Below the pieces are notes generated by a model. That model had not been told where the DNA came from. It saw only the letters and a program-made list of their open reading frames with translations, and searched no databases. A program made the translations under genes and the position numbers. 64,000 nucleotides of DNA. Source: Allobosea sp. 67-29. Its GTDB lineage: Bacteria > Pseudomonadota > Alphaproteobacteria > Rhizobiales > Beijerinckiaceae. This document shows, in pieces, positions 46,454 through 54,878 of the stretch; position 1 is the first letter of the stretch, and every line of letters starts with the position of its first letter. The stretch is taken from NCBI RefSeq assembly GCF_001898115.1, contig NZ_MKSQ01000025.1, forward strand, positions 1 through 64,000, in the 5' to 3' direction.

Positions 46454-46653
46454 CCGCACCCGTGATCCGCTCTTCTTCGGAAGCTGGATCTGTCGCCCCG
46501 GTGCATCGGATCGAAAAGCGGCTTCCGCCTTTCGGATATGTCCGGTGCAGAGAAAATGGCAGCTTCGCCAAAGCGGCATCCGTCGGATGCCGGCAAGCAG
46601 CCAGGGACAGGAGGGCGCGGTCCTCAACTCGCGAACCTGAGAGGACACGCGAC

Positions 46654-47271
46654 ATGTCGAAGCGCCATGAGGCGAAATACAAGATTGACCGCCGCCTCGG
46701 TCAGAACATCTGGGGCCGTCCGAAGTCCCCGGTCAACCGCCGTGAGTACGGCCCCGGCCAGCACGGCCAGCGCCGCAAGGGCAAGCCCTCCGACTTCGGC
46801 ACGCAGCTGCGCGCCAAGCAGAAGCTGAAGGGCTATTACGGCTCGATCTCCGAGAAGCAGTTCCGCCGCTATTACGCCGAGGCGATCCGCCTCAAGGGCG
46901 ACTCCGGCGAGAACCTCGTCGGCCTGCTCGAGCGCCGTCTCGACGCCGTGATCTACCGCGCCAAGTTCGTGCCGACCGTGTTCGCCGCCCGCCAGTTCGT
47001 CAACCACGGCCACATCACCGTGAACGGCAAGCGCGTCAACATCGCCTCCTATCAGGTGAAGCCGGGCGACGTGATCGCGGTCAAGGACTCGTCGAAGCAG
47101 CTCGCCATCGTCATCGAGTCGGCCGCCCTGGCCGAGCGCGACGTGCCTGATTACATCGACGCCGACCATACCAAGTTCTCTGCCACCTTCACCCGCACCC
47201 CGACGCTGACGGACGTGCCCTATGCGGTGCAGATGGAGCCGAACCTCGTCATCGAGTTCTACTCGCGCTGA
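46654..47271 (+). CDS. rpsD: 30S ribosomal protein S4
   Basis: The 205-residue protein S4 binds 16S rRNA early in 30S assembly. It starts [20 protein letters not shown], has the usual [20 protein letters not shown] basic segment and the S4 RNA-binding domain [20 protein letters not shown] with [19 protein letters not shown]. Length is typical for alphaproteobacteria. A strong terminator follows 41 bases after the stop. Confidence 0.98.
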   Translation: MSKRHEAKYKIDRRLGQNIWGRPKSPVNRREYGPGQHGQRRKGKPSDFGTQLRAKQKLKGYYGSISEKQFRRYYAEAIRLKGDSGENLVGLLERRLDAVIYRAKFVPTVFAARQFVNHGHITVNGKRVNIASYQVKPGDVIAVKDSSKQLAIVIESAALAERDVPDYIDADHTKFSATFTRTPTLTDVPYAVQMEPNLVIEFYSR

Positions 47272-47312
47272 TGCAGTCGCGGTGGCTCGCCGCCGCCAGT
47301 CACGATATGCAG

Positions 47313-47340
47313 GGGGATGGCGTGTCGCCGTCCCCTTTTT
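47313..47340 (+). terminator. Rho-independent terminator of rpsD
   Basis: GGGGATGGCG (47313-47322) with CGCCGTCCCC (47326-47335), one G-T pair and loop TGT, followed by TTTTT. Confidence 0.9.
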
Positions 47341-47485
47341 CTTGTCTCGGGCCGCTCGCCCGTCCTCCGTCCAGGCCGCAAACGGCCAAATCTTGAACCG
47401 GCGCGCCAGCGAACCTATCCTCGCCGCATGCGCATGCCCGTTTTGCCCGCCCACCTGCCGCAGCGCGCACAGCGCCTCGAAGCCG

Positions 47486-47737
47486 ATGATCGTTAAGCTG
47501 GCTCGACTCGCCATCGCGGCTGGGCTTGTGCTGATGGCGGGCACGACGCAGGCCGAGGTGCGCTTGCGCCGCAATGTCCGCGTCGGCGGCCACGACTTCT
47601 CGAACCAGACCTTCAACCGCAACCGCCGCGCCGTCATTCATCTCTACGACCGCCAGCCACGCCACTCCGGCTGTGTCTGGCGCGCCGACGGACGGGGCGG
47701 AAAGGTCAAGATCTGCCATCTGCGCCGCATCCGTTGA
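47486..47737 (+). CDS. Small exported basic protein of unknown function
   Basis: An 83-residue protein with a signal peptide (KLARLAIAAGLVLMAGTTQA, cut probably before EVRL) and a short, strongly basic mature part (VRLRRNVRVGGHDFSNQTFN onwards) with two cysteines (SGCVW and KICHL) that could form a disulfide. No family is recognised. The ATG at 47486 gives the signal peptide; no clear Shine-Dalgarno is seen. A long terminator follows its stop. Confidence 0.65.
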   Translation: MIVKLARLAIAAGLVLMAGTTQAEVRLRRNVRVGGHDFSNQTFNRNRRAVIHLYDRQPRHSGCVWRADGRGGKVKICHLRRIR

Positions 47738-47753
47738 TCCGACCATCGCACGC

Positions 47754-47791
47754 AATGAAAAGGGGCGCCCGGTCCGGCGCCCCTTTTCATT
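47754..47791. terminator. Bidirectional terminator hairpin
   Basis: A perfect 16-base stem, AATGAAAAGGGGCGCC (47754-47769) with GGCGCCCCTTTTCATT (47776-47791), loop of six bases. With A-rich and T-rich ends it can serve both the basic-protein gene (plus) and the 50-residue gene (minus). Confidence 0.85.
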
Positions 47792-47820
47792 GCCCTTCGC
47801 CGGGCAGATCGCGCCAGCGC

Positions 47821-47973
47821 TTACAGATGCGAACCGACCTCGTCGCGGAAATAGTAGCAGCCGAGGCCGAGGCAGCCGATCAGGATCGACAGCGCATAAG
47901 GTCCGAACAGACAGATGACGAAAACGGAACCGATGAAGCTCCGCATTCCCCATGTCAGCCACATGCTCTTCAT
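47821..47973 (-). CDS. 50-residue membrane protein
   Basis: Read on the minus strand from 47973, a frame of 50 residues starts MKSMWLTWGMRSFIGSVFVI, continues with one long or two short hydrophobic segments (about residues 12-42: CLFGPYALSILIGCLGLG) and ends YYFRDEVGSHL. A GAGGGG element lies seven bases before the ATG, and the bidirectional terminator at 47754-47791 follows the stop. It has three cysteines. No family is recognised. Confidence 0.65.
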   Translation of the reverse strand: MKSMWLTWGMRSFIGSVFVICLFGPYALSILIGCLGLGCYYFRDEVGSHL

Positions 47974-48183
47974 GGCTCACCCCTCGCATTGCATTGACTG
48001 ACAAAGGGTAAACGGGAAGCCATGAATCCAACTTGAACAGATATGGTGAATATCGAAATTCGCTGTCAGTTCCGTGTGTTAGAAAGTTTGGCGGAATTGC
48101 GGCCGGCATCGCCGCTTCCGTTCTCAATCAAGCCGCAATGCCGTAGCGTCATGGATAGGTCCCACGCTCGGAGAGTGATTCGC

Positions 48184-48426
48184 ATGACCAGAACATTGTT
48201 GATCGCCCTGGTGCTGGCCGGCAGCGCGAGCTTTGCCCATGCGCAGAGCTGCTCGGTCCAGGCCGGTGACAAGAAGCTCGCCGGCGCCGCCAAGACGAGC
48301 TTCATGACCAGATGCGAGAAGGATGCGACCGCGACCTGCGACAAGCAGGCGGCCGACAAGAAGCTGGCCGGCGCCGCCAAGGCCAGCTTCACCAAGAAAT
48401 GCGTCTCCGACGCCGTCGGCGGTTGA
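48184..48426 (+). CDS. PsiF-repeat exported protein
   Basis: An 80-residue protein with signal peptide (TLLIALVLAGSASFAHA) and two copies of the PsiF repeat: KKLAGAAKTSFMTRCEKD and KKLAGAAKASFTKKCVSD. PsiF in E. coli is a phosphate-starvation-induced protein of unknown role. Each repeat has a conserved Cys at the end, and the mature protein has further cysteines, so disulfides are likely in the periplasm. The ATG at 48184 is chosen; the frame runs to 48043 but that part lacks a signal. Confidence 0.85.
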   Translation: MTRTLLIALVLAGSASFAHAQSCSVQAGDKKLAGAAKTSFMTRCEKDATATCDKQAADKKLAGAAKASFTKKCVSDAVGG

Positions 48427-48474
48427 TCGCGCCGAACGCTACGGAAGCCAGGCCTGGATAAGACTGGATAAGAA

Positions 48475-48503
48475 AAGAGGCCGGCCCAAAGGGCCGGCCT
48501 CTT
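48475..48503. terminator. Convergent terminator between PsiF-repeat and Spy/CpxP-like genes
   Basis: AAGAGGCCGGCCC (48475-48487) and GGGCCGGCCTCTT (48491-48503) form a perfect 13-base stem with loop AAA. It ends the plus-strand PsiF gene and, read on the other strand, the Spy/CpxP-like gene. Confidence 0.85.
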
Positions 48504-48523
48504 CCCGTCAGCGCGGGAAATCG

Positions 48524-49147
48524 TCACTCGTAGTCGTCGTAACCGCCGCGATCCGGCCCATCGCCGTTCCCGCGGTGCCAGCCCCAGCCATGGCCGCCGC
48601 CATGGTGGCGGCCACGCCATTCGCGCATCTCGCGGAAGCGTTCGCGGCCATCGGCCATGGCCTGCCGCACCGAGCGGCGCATCACCGTCTTCTGCTCGTC
48701 GCTCAAGGTCGCCCAGAGCGGCCTCACCGTGTCGGCCAGTTCCTTCGCTGCCGAGGCCCTCTCGCCCAGGCGCTTCGCGCGCGCGTCGATCCGCTCCATC
48801 ATGTCGGCGCTGCGCAGATTCTCGCGCTCCTCGCGCAGGGCGGCCCAGTGCTCGCGGCGCTGCTCCGAGCGTTGCTTGACCAGCACCTCGACCTTGTCGA
48901 AGAGCGGAACCTGCTCGGGCTTCAGCTTCAGATCCTCACGAACCTTGGCGAAGCGCTGCTCCATCCGGGCCTTGGCTTGCTCGGCGCGGCGCTGGCGCCA
49001 TTCCTCGCGCCGCTGCTCGCGCGTCTGGGAGGTCTGCTCCTGCTTCTTGTCGCCGCCCGCCGAAGGGACGGTCTGCGGCTGGGCCAGGGCGAAGGTGCTG
49101 GCGAGTGCCGCGATGGACGATGCGGCTATCAGGACGATGGGTTTCAT
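48524..49147 (-). CDS. Spy/CpxP-family periplasmic protein with His/Gly-rich tail
   Basis: A 207-residue exported protein (signal peptide VLIAASSIAALASTFALA) that is highly charged and helical, with an LxxEQ-type element (LKLKPEQVPLFDK, near residue 74) and LSDEQKTVMRR near 148, as in the LTXXQ-motif Spy/CpxP family of periplasmic chaperones and metal-stress sensors. The C-terminus GRHHGGGHGWGWHRGNGDG is rich in His and Gly and could bind metal. No two-component genes are adjacent. Confidence 0.85.
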   Translation of the reverse strand: MKPIVLIAASSIAALASTFALAQPQTVPSAGGDKKQEQTSQTREQRREEWRQRRAEQAKARMEQRFAKVREDLKLKPEQVPLFDKVEVLVKQRSEQRREHWAALREERENLRSADMMERIDARAKRLGERASAAKELADTVRPLWATLSDEQKTVMRRSVRQAMADGRERFREMREWRGRHHGGGHGWGWHRGNGDGPDRGGYDDYE

Positions 49148-49312
49148 GGAGGTCTCCTCGGGGGACAGCCTGTAACGTGTCGCTCAGCGGGTCTCGAAGC
49201 CGATTGGCGATGGCATCACGGTCGCTTCCAGCGCGTGAACCGGCGATGGCTCGCGCATGAAAAGATCGTAATGTGACGCCAACGCGTCCGGCGCGATTCG
49301 GTTCGGATCTCC

Positions 49313-50311
49313 ATGCGCAACCTCATCACCGATGTCCGTGGCGTCCTCATCGGCCAGGCTCACGATGCAACCGCCGCCACCGGTGTCACGGCGGCGGTGT
49401 TCGAGCGCCCGGCGGTCGCCTCCGCCGCCGTGCTCGGCGGCGGGCCGGGCACCCGCGACACCGACCTGCTGCAGCCGGAAATGACCGTCGAGCATATCGA
49501 CGCGGTGGTGCTTGCCGGCGGCTCGGCCTGGGGGCTGGGCGCCGCCGATGGCGTCATGGGCTGGCTCGCGAGCCAGGGCCGCGGCTTCCCGGTCGGCAGT
49601 TTTCGCGTGCCGATCGTGCCGCAGGCGATCCTGTTCGATCTGATGAACGGTGGCGACAAGCCCTGGGCACGCGGTAACGGCGAGACGCCCTATCGCCGGC
49701 TCGGCACCGAGGCCGCGCAGGCGGCCGGGCCGGACTTCGCGCTCGGCACTGCCGGCGCCGGCTATGGCGCAACGACGGTGAACCTGAAGGGCGGTGTCGG
49801 CTCGGCCAGCGCCCGCGCCGCAACCGGCCAGATCGTCGGCGCGCTGGTTGCCGTCAACGCCGTCGGCAGCGCCACGATCGGCGACGGGCCGCATTTCTGG
49901 GCGGCGCCCTATGAGCACAGCGCCGAGTTCGGCGGTCTCGGCTGGCCGGCGGCGATCACCCCTGCCGAGACCGCGCTGCGCTTCAAGGGAGGCACCGGGC
50001 GGAACACCACGATCGCCCTGGTCGCGACCGATGCCGTACTCACCAAGGCGCAGGCGAAGCGGCTCGCGCTCGCCGCCCATGACGGCCTCGCCCGGGCATT
50101 GCGCCCGGCCCACGCCCCGCTCGACGGCGACATCGTCTTCGCCGCCGCGACGGGCTACAGCGGCGCGCCCTCGGATGCCTTCGCTCTGACCGAGCTCTGC
50201 GCCACCGCGGCCGACGTCCTGGCGCGTGCGATAGGGCGCGGCGTCCATGCCGCGACGGCGCTGCCCTTCCCGGGCGCGCTGCCGGCCTGGCGCGACCGCT
50301 TCGGCGGCTGA
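49313..50311 (+). CDS. P1-family peptidase (DmpA/NylC-type Ntn hydrolase)
   Basis: A 332-residue self-processing Ntn hydrolase. It opens MRNLITDVRGVLIGQAHDAT, has VVLAGGSAWGLGAADGVMGW near residue 65, and the processing site GRNTTIALVATDAV, where cleavage between N231 and T232 would free Thr as the nucleophile. Asn-Thr is the arrangement of NylC (6-aminohexanoate oligomer hydrolase), whereas DmpA/BapA aminopeptidases use Gly-Ser. Physiological substrate is unknown. Start and length agree with the family. Confidence 0.88.
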   Translation: MRNLITDVRGVLIGQAHDATAATGVTAAVFERPAVASAAVLGGGPGTRDTDLLQPEMTVEHIDAVVLAGGSAWGLGAADGVMGWLASQGRGFPVGSFRVPIVPQAILFDLMNGGDKPWARGNGETPYRRLGTEAAQAAGPDFALGTAGAGYGATTVNLKGGVGSASARAATGQIVGALVAVNAVGSATIGDGPHFWAAPYEHSAEFGGLGWPAAITPAETALRFKGGTGRNTTIALVATDAVLTKAQAKRLALAAHDGLARALRPAHAPLDGDIVFAAATGYSGAPSDAFALTELCATAADVLARAIGRGVHAATALPFPGALPAWRDRFGG

Positions 50312-50415
50312 ACGAGGCCGCTCGCGGGCCCCCGAACTTAACCGGCCGGCAACCAATTCGGCGCAACCTGGGCGAGTACTATCGAGCAGCGTCGGCAAGC
50401 CGGGGGGGGCTTCGC

Positions 50416-50727
50416 ATGCGTGAGATAGCCTTCGGCCTGCTTCTGGCAGCGGCGATCGTCGTGACCGCCTTCCTGGCGGCGATGTGGCCGGAGCCGGGCC
50501 GGCCGCTGGTCGCTTTCTTTCCCGCCGGAAGCTCCGCGCGGGCGATGTCGGAAGCGGTGGCGCGCGCCGGCGGCAGCCTTCTGGACATCGACACGGGCTC
50601 GGCAACGATCACGACCATTGCCGACGACGCCGGCTTTCCGACCGCCCTCTACCGCTCCGGGGCCTGGCTGGTTCTGGACGGCTCCGTCGCGCAGCTTTGC
50701 GCCCGCTTCCGCCGCTGGAGGACCTGA
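50416..50727 (+). CDS. Small membrane-anchored protein coupled to a chemoreceptor gene
   Basis: A 103-residue protein with an N-terminal helix (IAFGLLLAAAIVVTAFLAAM) and a soluble part of about 75 residues (VAFFPAGSSARAMSEAVARA, then AGFPTALYRSGAWLVLDG). A run of G precedes the ATG. Its TGA shares a base with the ATG of the chemoreceptor (TGATG), so the two are translated together. The family is not recognised. By analogy with other coupled pairs it may act as a sensor or assembly partner of the receptor; this is inference. Confidence 0.75.
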   Translation: MREIAFGLLLAAAIVVTAFLAAMWPEPGRPLVAFFPAGSSARAMSEAVARAGGSLLDIDTGSATITTIADDAGFPTALYRSGAWLVLDGSVAQLCARFRRWRT

Positions 50728-52175
50728 TGAGCAGCGTCGAACGCTTTCGCCGTCGCTTCGCGCCGCTGCTCATGGCCGTGCTCTGGGCCAATTTCGCTCT
50801 TCTCGGCCTGATTGCCGCCCGTGGCGATGGGATGATCCCGATCGCGGGCGCAGTCTTCGCGGCCATGGCCACGCTCGCCTGGATGATCGACCGTACCGGC
50901 TGGGTCACCCGGCAGACCAGCAGCGTCGCCGTGCTCGGCCAGGTGATGCTGCTCGTCTACGCCTTCCGGCAGCATCCCTACCAGGCCGACATGCATATGT
51001 ATTTCTTCGCCATGCTGGCCGTGCTCGCCGGCTGGCTCGACTGGCGGATCTTCGTCCCGGCGACGGCGGTGATCGGACTGCACCACCTGCTGCTCAGCCT
51101 GTTCTACGCCGCCGGCGTCTTCCCGAACGGCAGCGACGTCAACCGCGTCCTGCTGCACGCGGCCATCGTGGTCGTCCAGGCGGCCGCGCTGAGCTGGATC
51201 GTGCATGCGCTGAACCGCTCGATGCAGACCACCGAGCAGGAGCGCCACGAAGCCGACATCGCCCGCAAGGCCGCCGACGAGGCGCGGCGCGACGTCGCCG
51301 AGACGACCACCCGCGCCGCCGGCGAGCGACGGCAAATTCTGCATCGGATCGCCAACGAATTCGAGCAGAGGATCACCGGCATCACCCGCGACCTGGTGCA
51401 ATCGGTCCAGTCGCTGCATCTCGCCTCGCAGGAGATGCGCAGCGGTGCGGGCGAGGTTTCCAAGCGCTCCACCGTCGCCTCGCGGTCGTCCCGCGAAATG
51501 TCGGCGAATGTGCAGGCGGTCGGGCAGGTCACGACCGAGCTCGCCGATTCCTTCGCCGAGGTCGACCGTCAGGTCGGGGAAACCACGCGCGTCGTCGGCG
51601 ACACCACGCGGCAGGCCGGGGCCGTGCTCGAGTCGGTCGCCGATCTCTCGCGCAAGGCCGACGAGATCAGCACGATCGTCGTCACCATCTCCACGATCGC
51701 ACAGCACACCAACCTGCTCGCGCTGAATGCCTCGATCGAGGCTGCCCGGCTCGGCCATTCCCGAGGCGGGTTCAGCGTGGTTGCCCAGGAGATCAAGATG
51801 CTCGCCGAGCAGACCTCGCAGGCGACCGAGGCGATCCAGTCACAGATCGACGCGATCCACACCTCCAGCAAGACCGCCATCTCCGCCATCGATGCGATGA
51901 ACGACACGATCGGCTCGCTCAACCGCATTTCCGGACATGTCGCCGCGGTGGTCGAGCAGCAGACGGCCGCAGCCGTGGGGCTCGCCGCCAATATCGGCCG
52001 CGTCGCGAACGAGACCGTCGTCGCCGGGGAGCATATCGAGTTCGCAAGCCGCATGGCGACAGAGACCGATGTCGCCGCCGGCCAGATCGCGGATTCGGCC
52101 GATCGGCTTTCGCAGCAATCGACCCACCTCGACCAGGAAGTCGCGCAGTTCCTCGGCCACATCCGCGCGGCCTGA
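50727..52175 (+). CDS. Membrane chemoreceptor with six-helix N-terminal sensor
   Basis: A 482-residue methyl-accepting protein. The first 175 residues hold about six membrane helices instead of a periplasmic domain; the fourth and fifth carry conserved-looking histidines (ADMHMYFFAMLAVLAGWLDW and AVIGLHHLLLSLF) and another is in VLLHAAIVVVQA. A coiled-coil follows, then the signalling domain with the tip [20 protein letters not shown] and RLGHSRGGFSVVAQEIKMLA. The layout suggests the membrane part itself senses something such as redox state, pH or a bound cofactor (inference). The upstream 103-residue gene overlaps by one base. Confidence 0.88.
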   Translation: MSSVERFRRRFAPLLMAVLWANFALLGLIAARGDGMIPIAGAVFAAMATLAWMIDRTGWVTRQTSSVAVLGQVMLLVYAFRQHPYQADMHMYFFAMLAVLAGWLDWRIFVPATAVIGLHHLLLSLFYAAGVFPNGSDVNRVLLHAAIVVVQAAALSWIVHALNRSMQTTEQERHEADIARKAADEARRDVAETTTRAAGERRQILHRIANEFEQRITGITRDLVQSVQSLHLASQEMRSGAGEVSKRSTVASRSSREMSANVQAVGQVTTELADSFAEVDRQVGETTRVVGDTTRQAGAVLESVADLSRKADEISTIVVTISTIAQHTNLLALNASIEAARLGHSRGGFSVVAQEIKMLAEQTSQATEAIQSQIDAIHTSSKTAISAIDAMNDTIGSLNRISGHVAAVVEQQTAAAVGLAANIGRVANETVVAGEHIEFASRMATETDVAAGQIADSADRLSQQSTHLDQEVAQFLGHIRAA

Positions 52176-52182
52176 GGGAATT

Positions 52183-52243
52183 GTTCCGGAAACGCGAAAT
52201 CGGCTATAGCATCGGCCGGTCGGTGAAATCTCCTTTCCGGAAC
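52183..52243. promoter_or_regulatory. Paired TTCCGGAA sites around a promoter-like element before the ATP12 gene
   Basis: GTTCCGGAAA (52183-52192) and TTTCCGGAAC (52234-52243) are exact inverted copies, each with the self-complementary core TTCCGGAA, 51 bases apart. The first overlaps TTGTTC (52181-52186), which with TATAGC (52205-52210) at 18-base spacing resembles a promoter. The layout suits a repressor that binds two sites. Pattern-based only. Confidence 0.4.
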
Positions 52244-52306
52244 GATCCGGCACACTGAAAACGTGATCGACCGCGCCCATCTGCGCACGCGATCCCAGGC
52301 AGCACC

Positions 52307-53095
52307 ATGTCCACAGACGATTTCCTCGCCCGTTTCGGCTCGCCCGGCGCGAGCCAGCCCGACCCCGTCGCCGCAGCCCAGCAGGCGATGCGCAACCCCT
52401 TGCCGGCGCGCTTCTACAAGCTGGCGGGCACATTGGAGCAGGACGGGCTGTTCCATGTCGCGCTCGACGGCAGGACGGCCCGTACCCCCGCCCGCAAACC
52501 CCTCGCCGTCGGCTCGCGCCCGGTGGCGGAAGCCCTTGCAACCGAGTGGGAAGCCCAAAGCGAACGCATCGATCCGGCCCGGATGCCTCTGACCCGCCTC
52601 GTCAATTCGGCGCTGGACGGCGTGGCGGACCAGCAGGAGGCCGTACGCGCCGAAATCGTCCGCTACGCCGCATCCGATGCGCTCTGCTATCGGGCCGGAG
52701 AACCGGCAGAGCTGGTCGCGCTGCAGGATGCCGTCTGGCAGCCTGTTCTGCGCGAGGTCGAGGCCCTGATCGGAGGCCGCTTCGTGCTGAGCCAGGGCGT
52801 GGTCTTTGCCGAGCAGCCCGTGGAGACGCTGGCGGCCTTCGCCCGAAAGGTCGATGCCATCCCCGCCCCGCTCGCGCTTGCAGGCGCCCACAACGTCATG
52901 ACCCTGACCGGCTCCGCGATCCTGACGCTGGCGCTCGCGCACCGGCTGGTCGGCCCGGATGCGACCTGGGAAGCGGCTCATCTCGACGAGGATTACCAGA
53001 TCTCGGTCTGGGGCCAGGACGAGGAGGCGGCCGAGCGGCGCGCCATCCGGCGGCGCGAATTCGACGCCGCCGTGCTGTTGTTGGAACATGGCTAG
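52307..53095 (+). CDS. ATP12-family F1-ATPase assembly chaperone
   Basis: A 262-residue protein matching the ATP12 family: ARFYKLAGTLEQDGLFHVAL with DGRTARTPARKPLAV near residues 35-60, LTRLVNSALDGVADQ near 98, and the acidic EAAHLDEDYQISVWGQDEEA near 225. In mitochondria ATP12 binds the F1 alpha subunit before assembly; alphaproteobacterial versions are assumed to do the same. No atp gene is in this window. It ends 89 bases before the carboxylase gene on the same strand. Confidence 0.88.
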   Translation: MSTDDFLARFGSPGASQPDPVAAAQQAMRNPLPARFYKLAGTLEQDGLFHVALDGRTARTPARKPLAVGSRPVAEALATEWEAQSERIDPARMPLTRLVNSALDGVADQQEAVRAEIVRYAASDALCYRAGEPAELVALQDAVWQPVLREVEALIGGRFVLSQGVVFAEQPVETLAAFARKVDAIPAPLALAGAHNVMTLTGSAILTLALAHRLVGPDATWEAAHLDEDYQISVWGQDEEAAERRAIRRREFDAAVLLLEHG

Positions 53096-53184
53096 CCGAA
53101 AGCCGAACAGGCCGGGCGTAGACTCGCGCCGTCAGGCCCCTTAATCCGGATGCCGACCATTTCGTCGGCTCCGGGGTTCCCGCC

Positions 53185-54714
53185 ATGAAGGACGTTCTCG
53201 AACAGCTCGAATCCCGCCGCGAGGGCGCACGGCTCGGCGGCGGCGAACGTCGCATCGAGGCGCAGCACAAGCGCGGCAAGCTGACGGCGCGCGAGCGCAT
53301 CGAGCTCCTGCTCGACAAGGACTCCTTCGAGGAGTTCGACATGTTCGTGCAGCAGCGCTGCGTCGATTTCGGCATGGACAAGGCCGAGAAGATCCCCGGC
53401 GACGGCGTCGTCACCGGCTGGGGCACGGTCAACGGCCGCACCGTTTTCGTCTTCTCGAAGGACTTCACCGTCTTCGGCGGCTCGCTCTCCGAGACCCACG
53501 CCCAGAAGATCATCAAGATTCAGGACATGGCGCTGAAGATGCGCGCGCCGATCGTCGGCCTGTTCGATGCCGGCGGCGCCCGCATCCAGGAGGGCGTCGC
53601 GGCGCTCGGTGGCTATGGCGAGGTCTTCAAGCGCAATGTGCAGGCGTCGGGTGTCATCCCCCAGATCTCGGTGATCATGGGCCCCTGCGCCGGTGGCGAC
53701 GTCTATTCCCCGGCGATGACCGATTTCATCTTCATGGTCCGCGACACCTCCTACATGTTCGTGACCGGTCCCGAGGTGGTGAAGACCGTCACCAACGAGA
53801 CCGTCACCTCCGAGGAACTCGGCGGCGCCAAGGTCCATACCTCGAAATCCTCCGTCGCGGATGGCTCCTTCGAGAACGACGTCGAGGCGCTGCTGCAGGT
53901 GCGCCGGCTGATCGACTTCCTGCCGGCCAACAACACCGTCGGCGTCCCGGAATGGCCGAGCTTCGACGTGCCCGACCGCGTCGACATGAGCTTGGACACG
54001 CTGGTCCCGGACAATCCGAACAAGCCCTACGACATCAAGGAACTGATCCTGAAGACGGTCGACGAGGGCGACTTCTTCGAGATTCAGGAAGCCTACGCGA
54101 AGAACATCGTCACCGGCTTCGCCCGCATCGAGGGCCGCACCGTCGGCATCGTCGCGAACCAGCCGATGGTTCTGGCCGGCGTCCTCGATTCCGACGCCTC
54201 GCGCAAGGCCGCCCGCTTCGTGCGCTATTGCGACGCCTTCGAAGTCCCGATCGTCACCTTCGTCGACGTTCCCGGCTTCCTGCCGGGCACCGCCCAGGAA
54301 TATGGCGGCCTGATCAAGCACGGCGCCAAGCTGCTCTTCGCCTATAGCGAATGCACCGTACCGCTGGTCACGATCATCACGCGCAAGGCTTTCGGCGGCG
54401 CCTATGACGTGATGGCCTCCAAGCATATCGGCGCCGACGTCAACTACGCCTGGCCGTCCGCGCAGATCGCGGTGATGGGCGCCAAGGGTGCGGTCGAGAT
54501 CATCTTCCGCGGCATGGACGCGGATGGCATCGCGGCCAAGACCAAGGAATACGAGGACCGCTTCATGTCCCCCTTCGTCGCGGCCGAGCGCGGCTATGTC
54601 GACGAAGTCATCATGCCACACTCGACCCGCCGCCGCATCGCCCGGGCGCTTGCCATGCTCCGCACCAAGAACGTCGAACGCCCCTGGCGCAAGCATGACA
54701 ACATCCCGCTCTGA
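53185..54714 (+). CDS. pccB: Propionyl-CoA carboxylase beta (carboxyltransferase) subunit
   Basis: A 509-residue carboxyltransferase. Acyl-CoA-site glycines are in [20 protein letters not shown] near residue 127 and the biotin-side site in [20 protein letters not shown] near 399; the Asp of GGAYDVM is the residue associated with propionyl- rather than acetyl-CoA preference in related enzymes. The N-terminal [20 protein letters not shown] and C-terminal [17 protein letters not shown] are complete. It moves CO2 from biotin to propionyl-CoA, making methylmalonyl-CoA. The alpha subunit is not in this window. A 164-base gene-free gap follows. Confidence 0.93.
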   Translation: MKDVLEQLESRREGARLGGGERRIEAQHKRGKLTARERIELLLDKDSFEEFDMFVQQRCVDFGMDKAEKIPGDGVVTGWGTVNGRTVFVFSKDFTVFGGSLSETHAQKIIKIQDMALKMRAPIVGLFDAGGARIQEGVAALGGYGEVFKRNVQASGVIPQISVIMGPCAGGDVYSPAMTDFIFMVRDTSYMFVTGPEVVKTVTNETVTSEELGGAKVHTSKSSVADGSFENDVEALLQVRRLIDFLPANNTVGVPEWPSFDVPDRVDMSLDTLVPDNPNKPYDIKELILKTVDEGDFFEIQEAYAKNIVTGFARIEGRTVGIVANQPMVLAGVLDSDASRKAARFVRYCDAFEVPIVTFVDVPGFLPGTAQEYGGLIKHGAKLLFAYSECTVPLVTIITRKAFGGAYDVMASKHIGADVNYAWPSAQIAVMGAKGAVEIIFRGMDADGIAAKTKEYEDRFMSPFVAAERGYVDEVIMPHSTRRRIARALAMLRTKNVERPWRKHDNIPL

Positions 54715-54878
54715 GGCCCATGGCCACGACGCGCCGCGGCGGTCGCGAGAAGCCAATCGAACCCTCCCGTCGATCCGGCCCGATGATGTGCCGGCCGGGA
54801 GCCGAGCTCCGGGCTCCGGCATGACACCCGCGGCATAATCCGCTAAGGCGGCAGCCACCCTCTCGAACTGCCGTCCGA

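Noticed and set aside
54719..54823. 34-codon frame after pccB
   Set aside because: Arg/Pro-rich, no Shine-Dalgarno, no hydrophobic core; overlaps a weak GC-rich hairpin instead.
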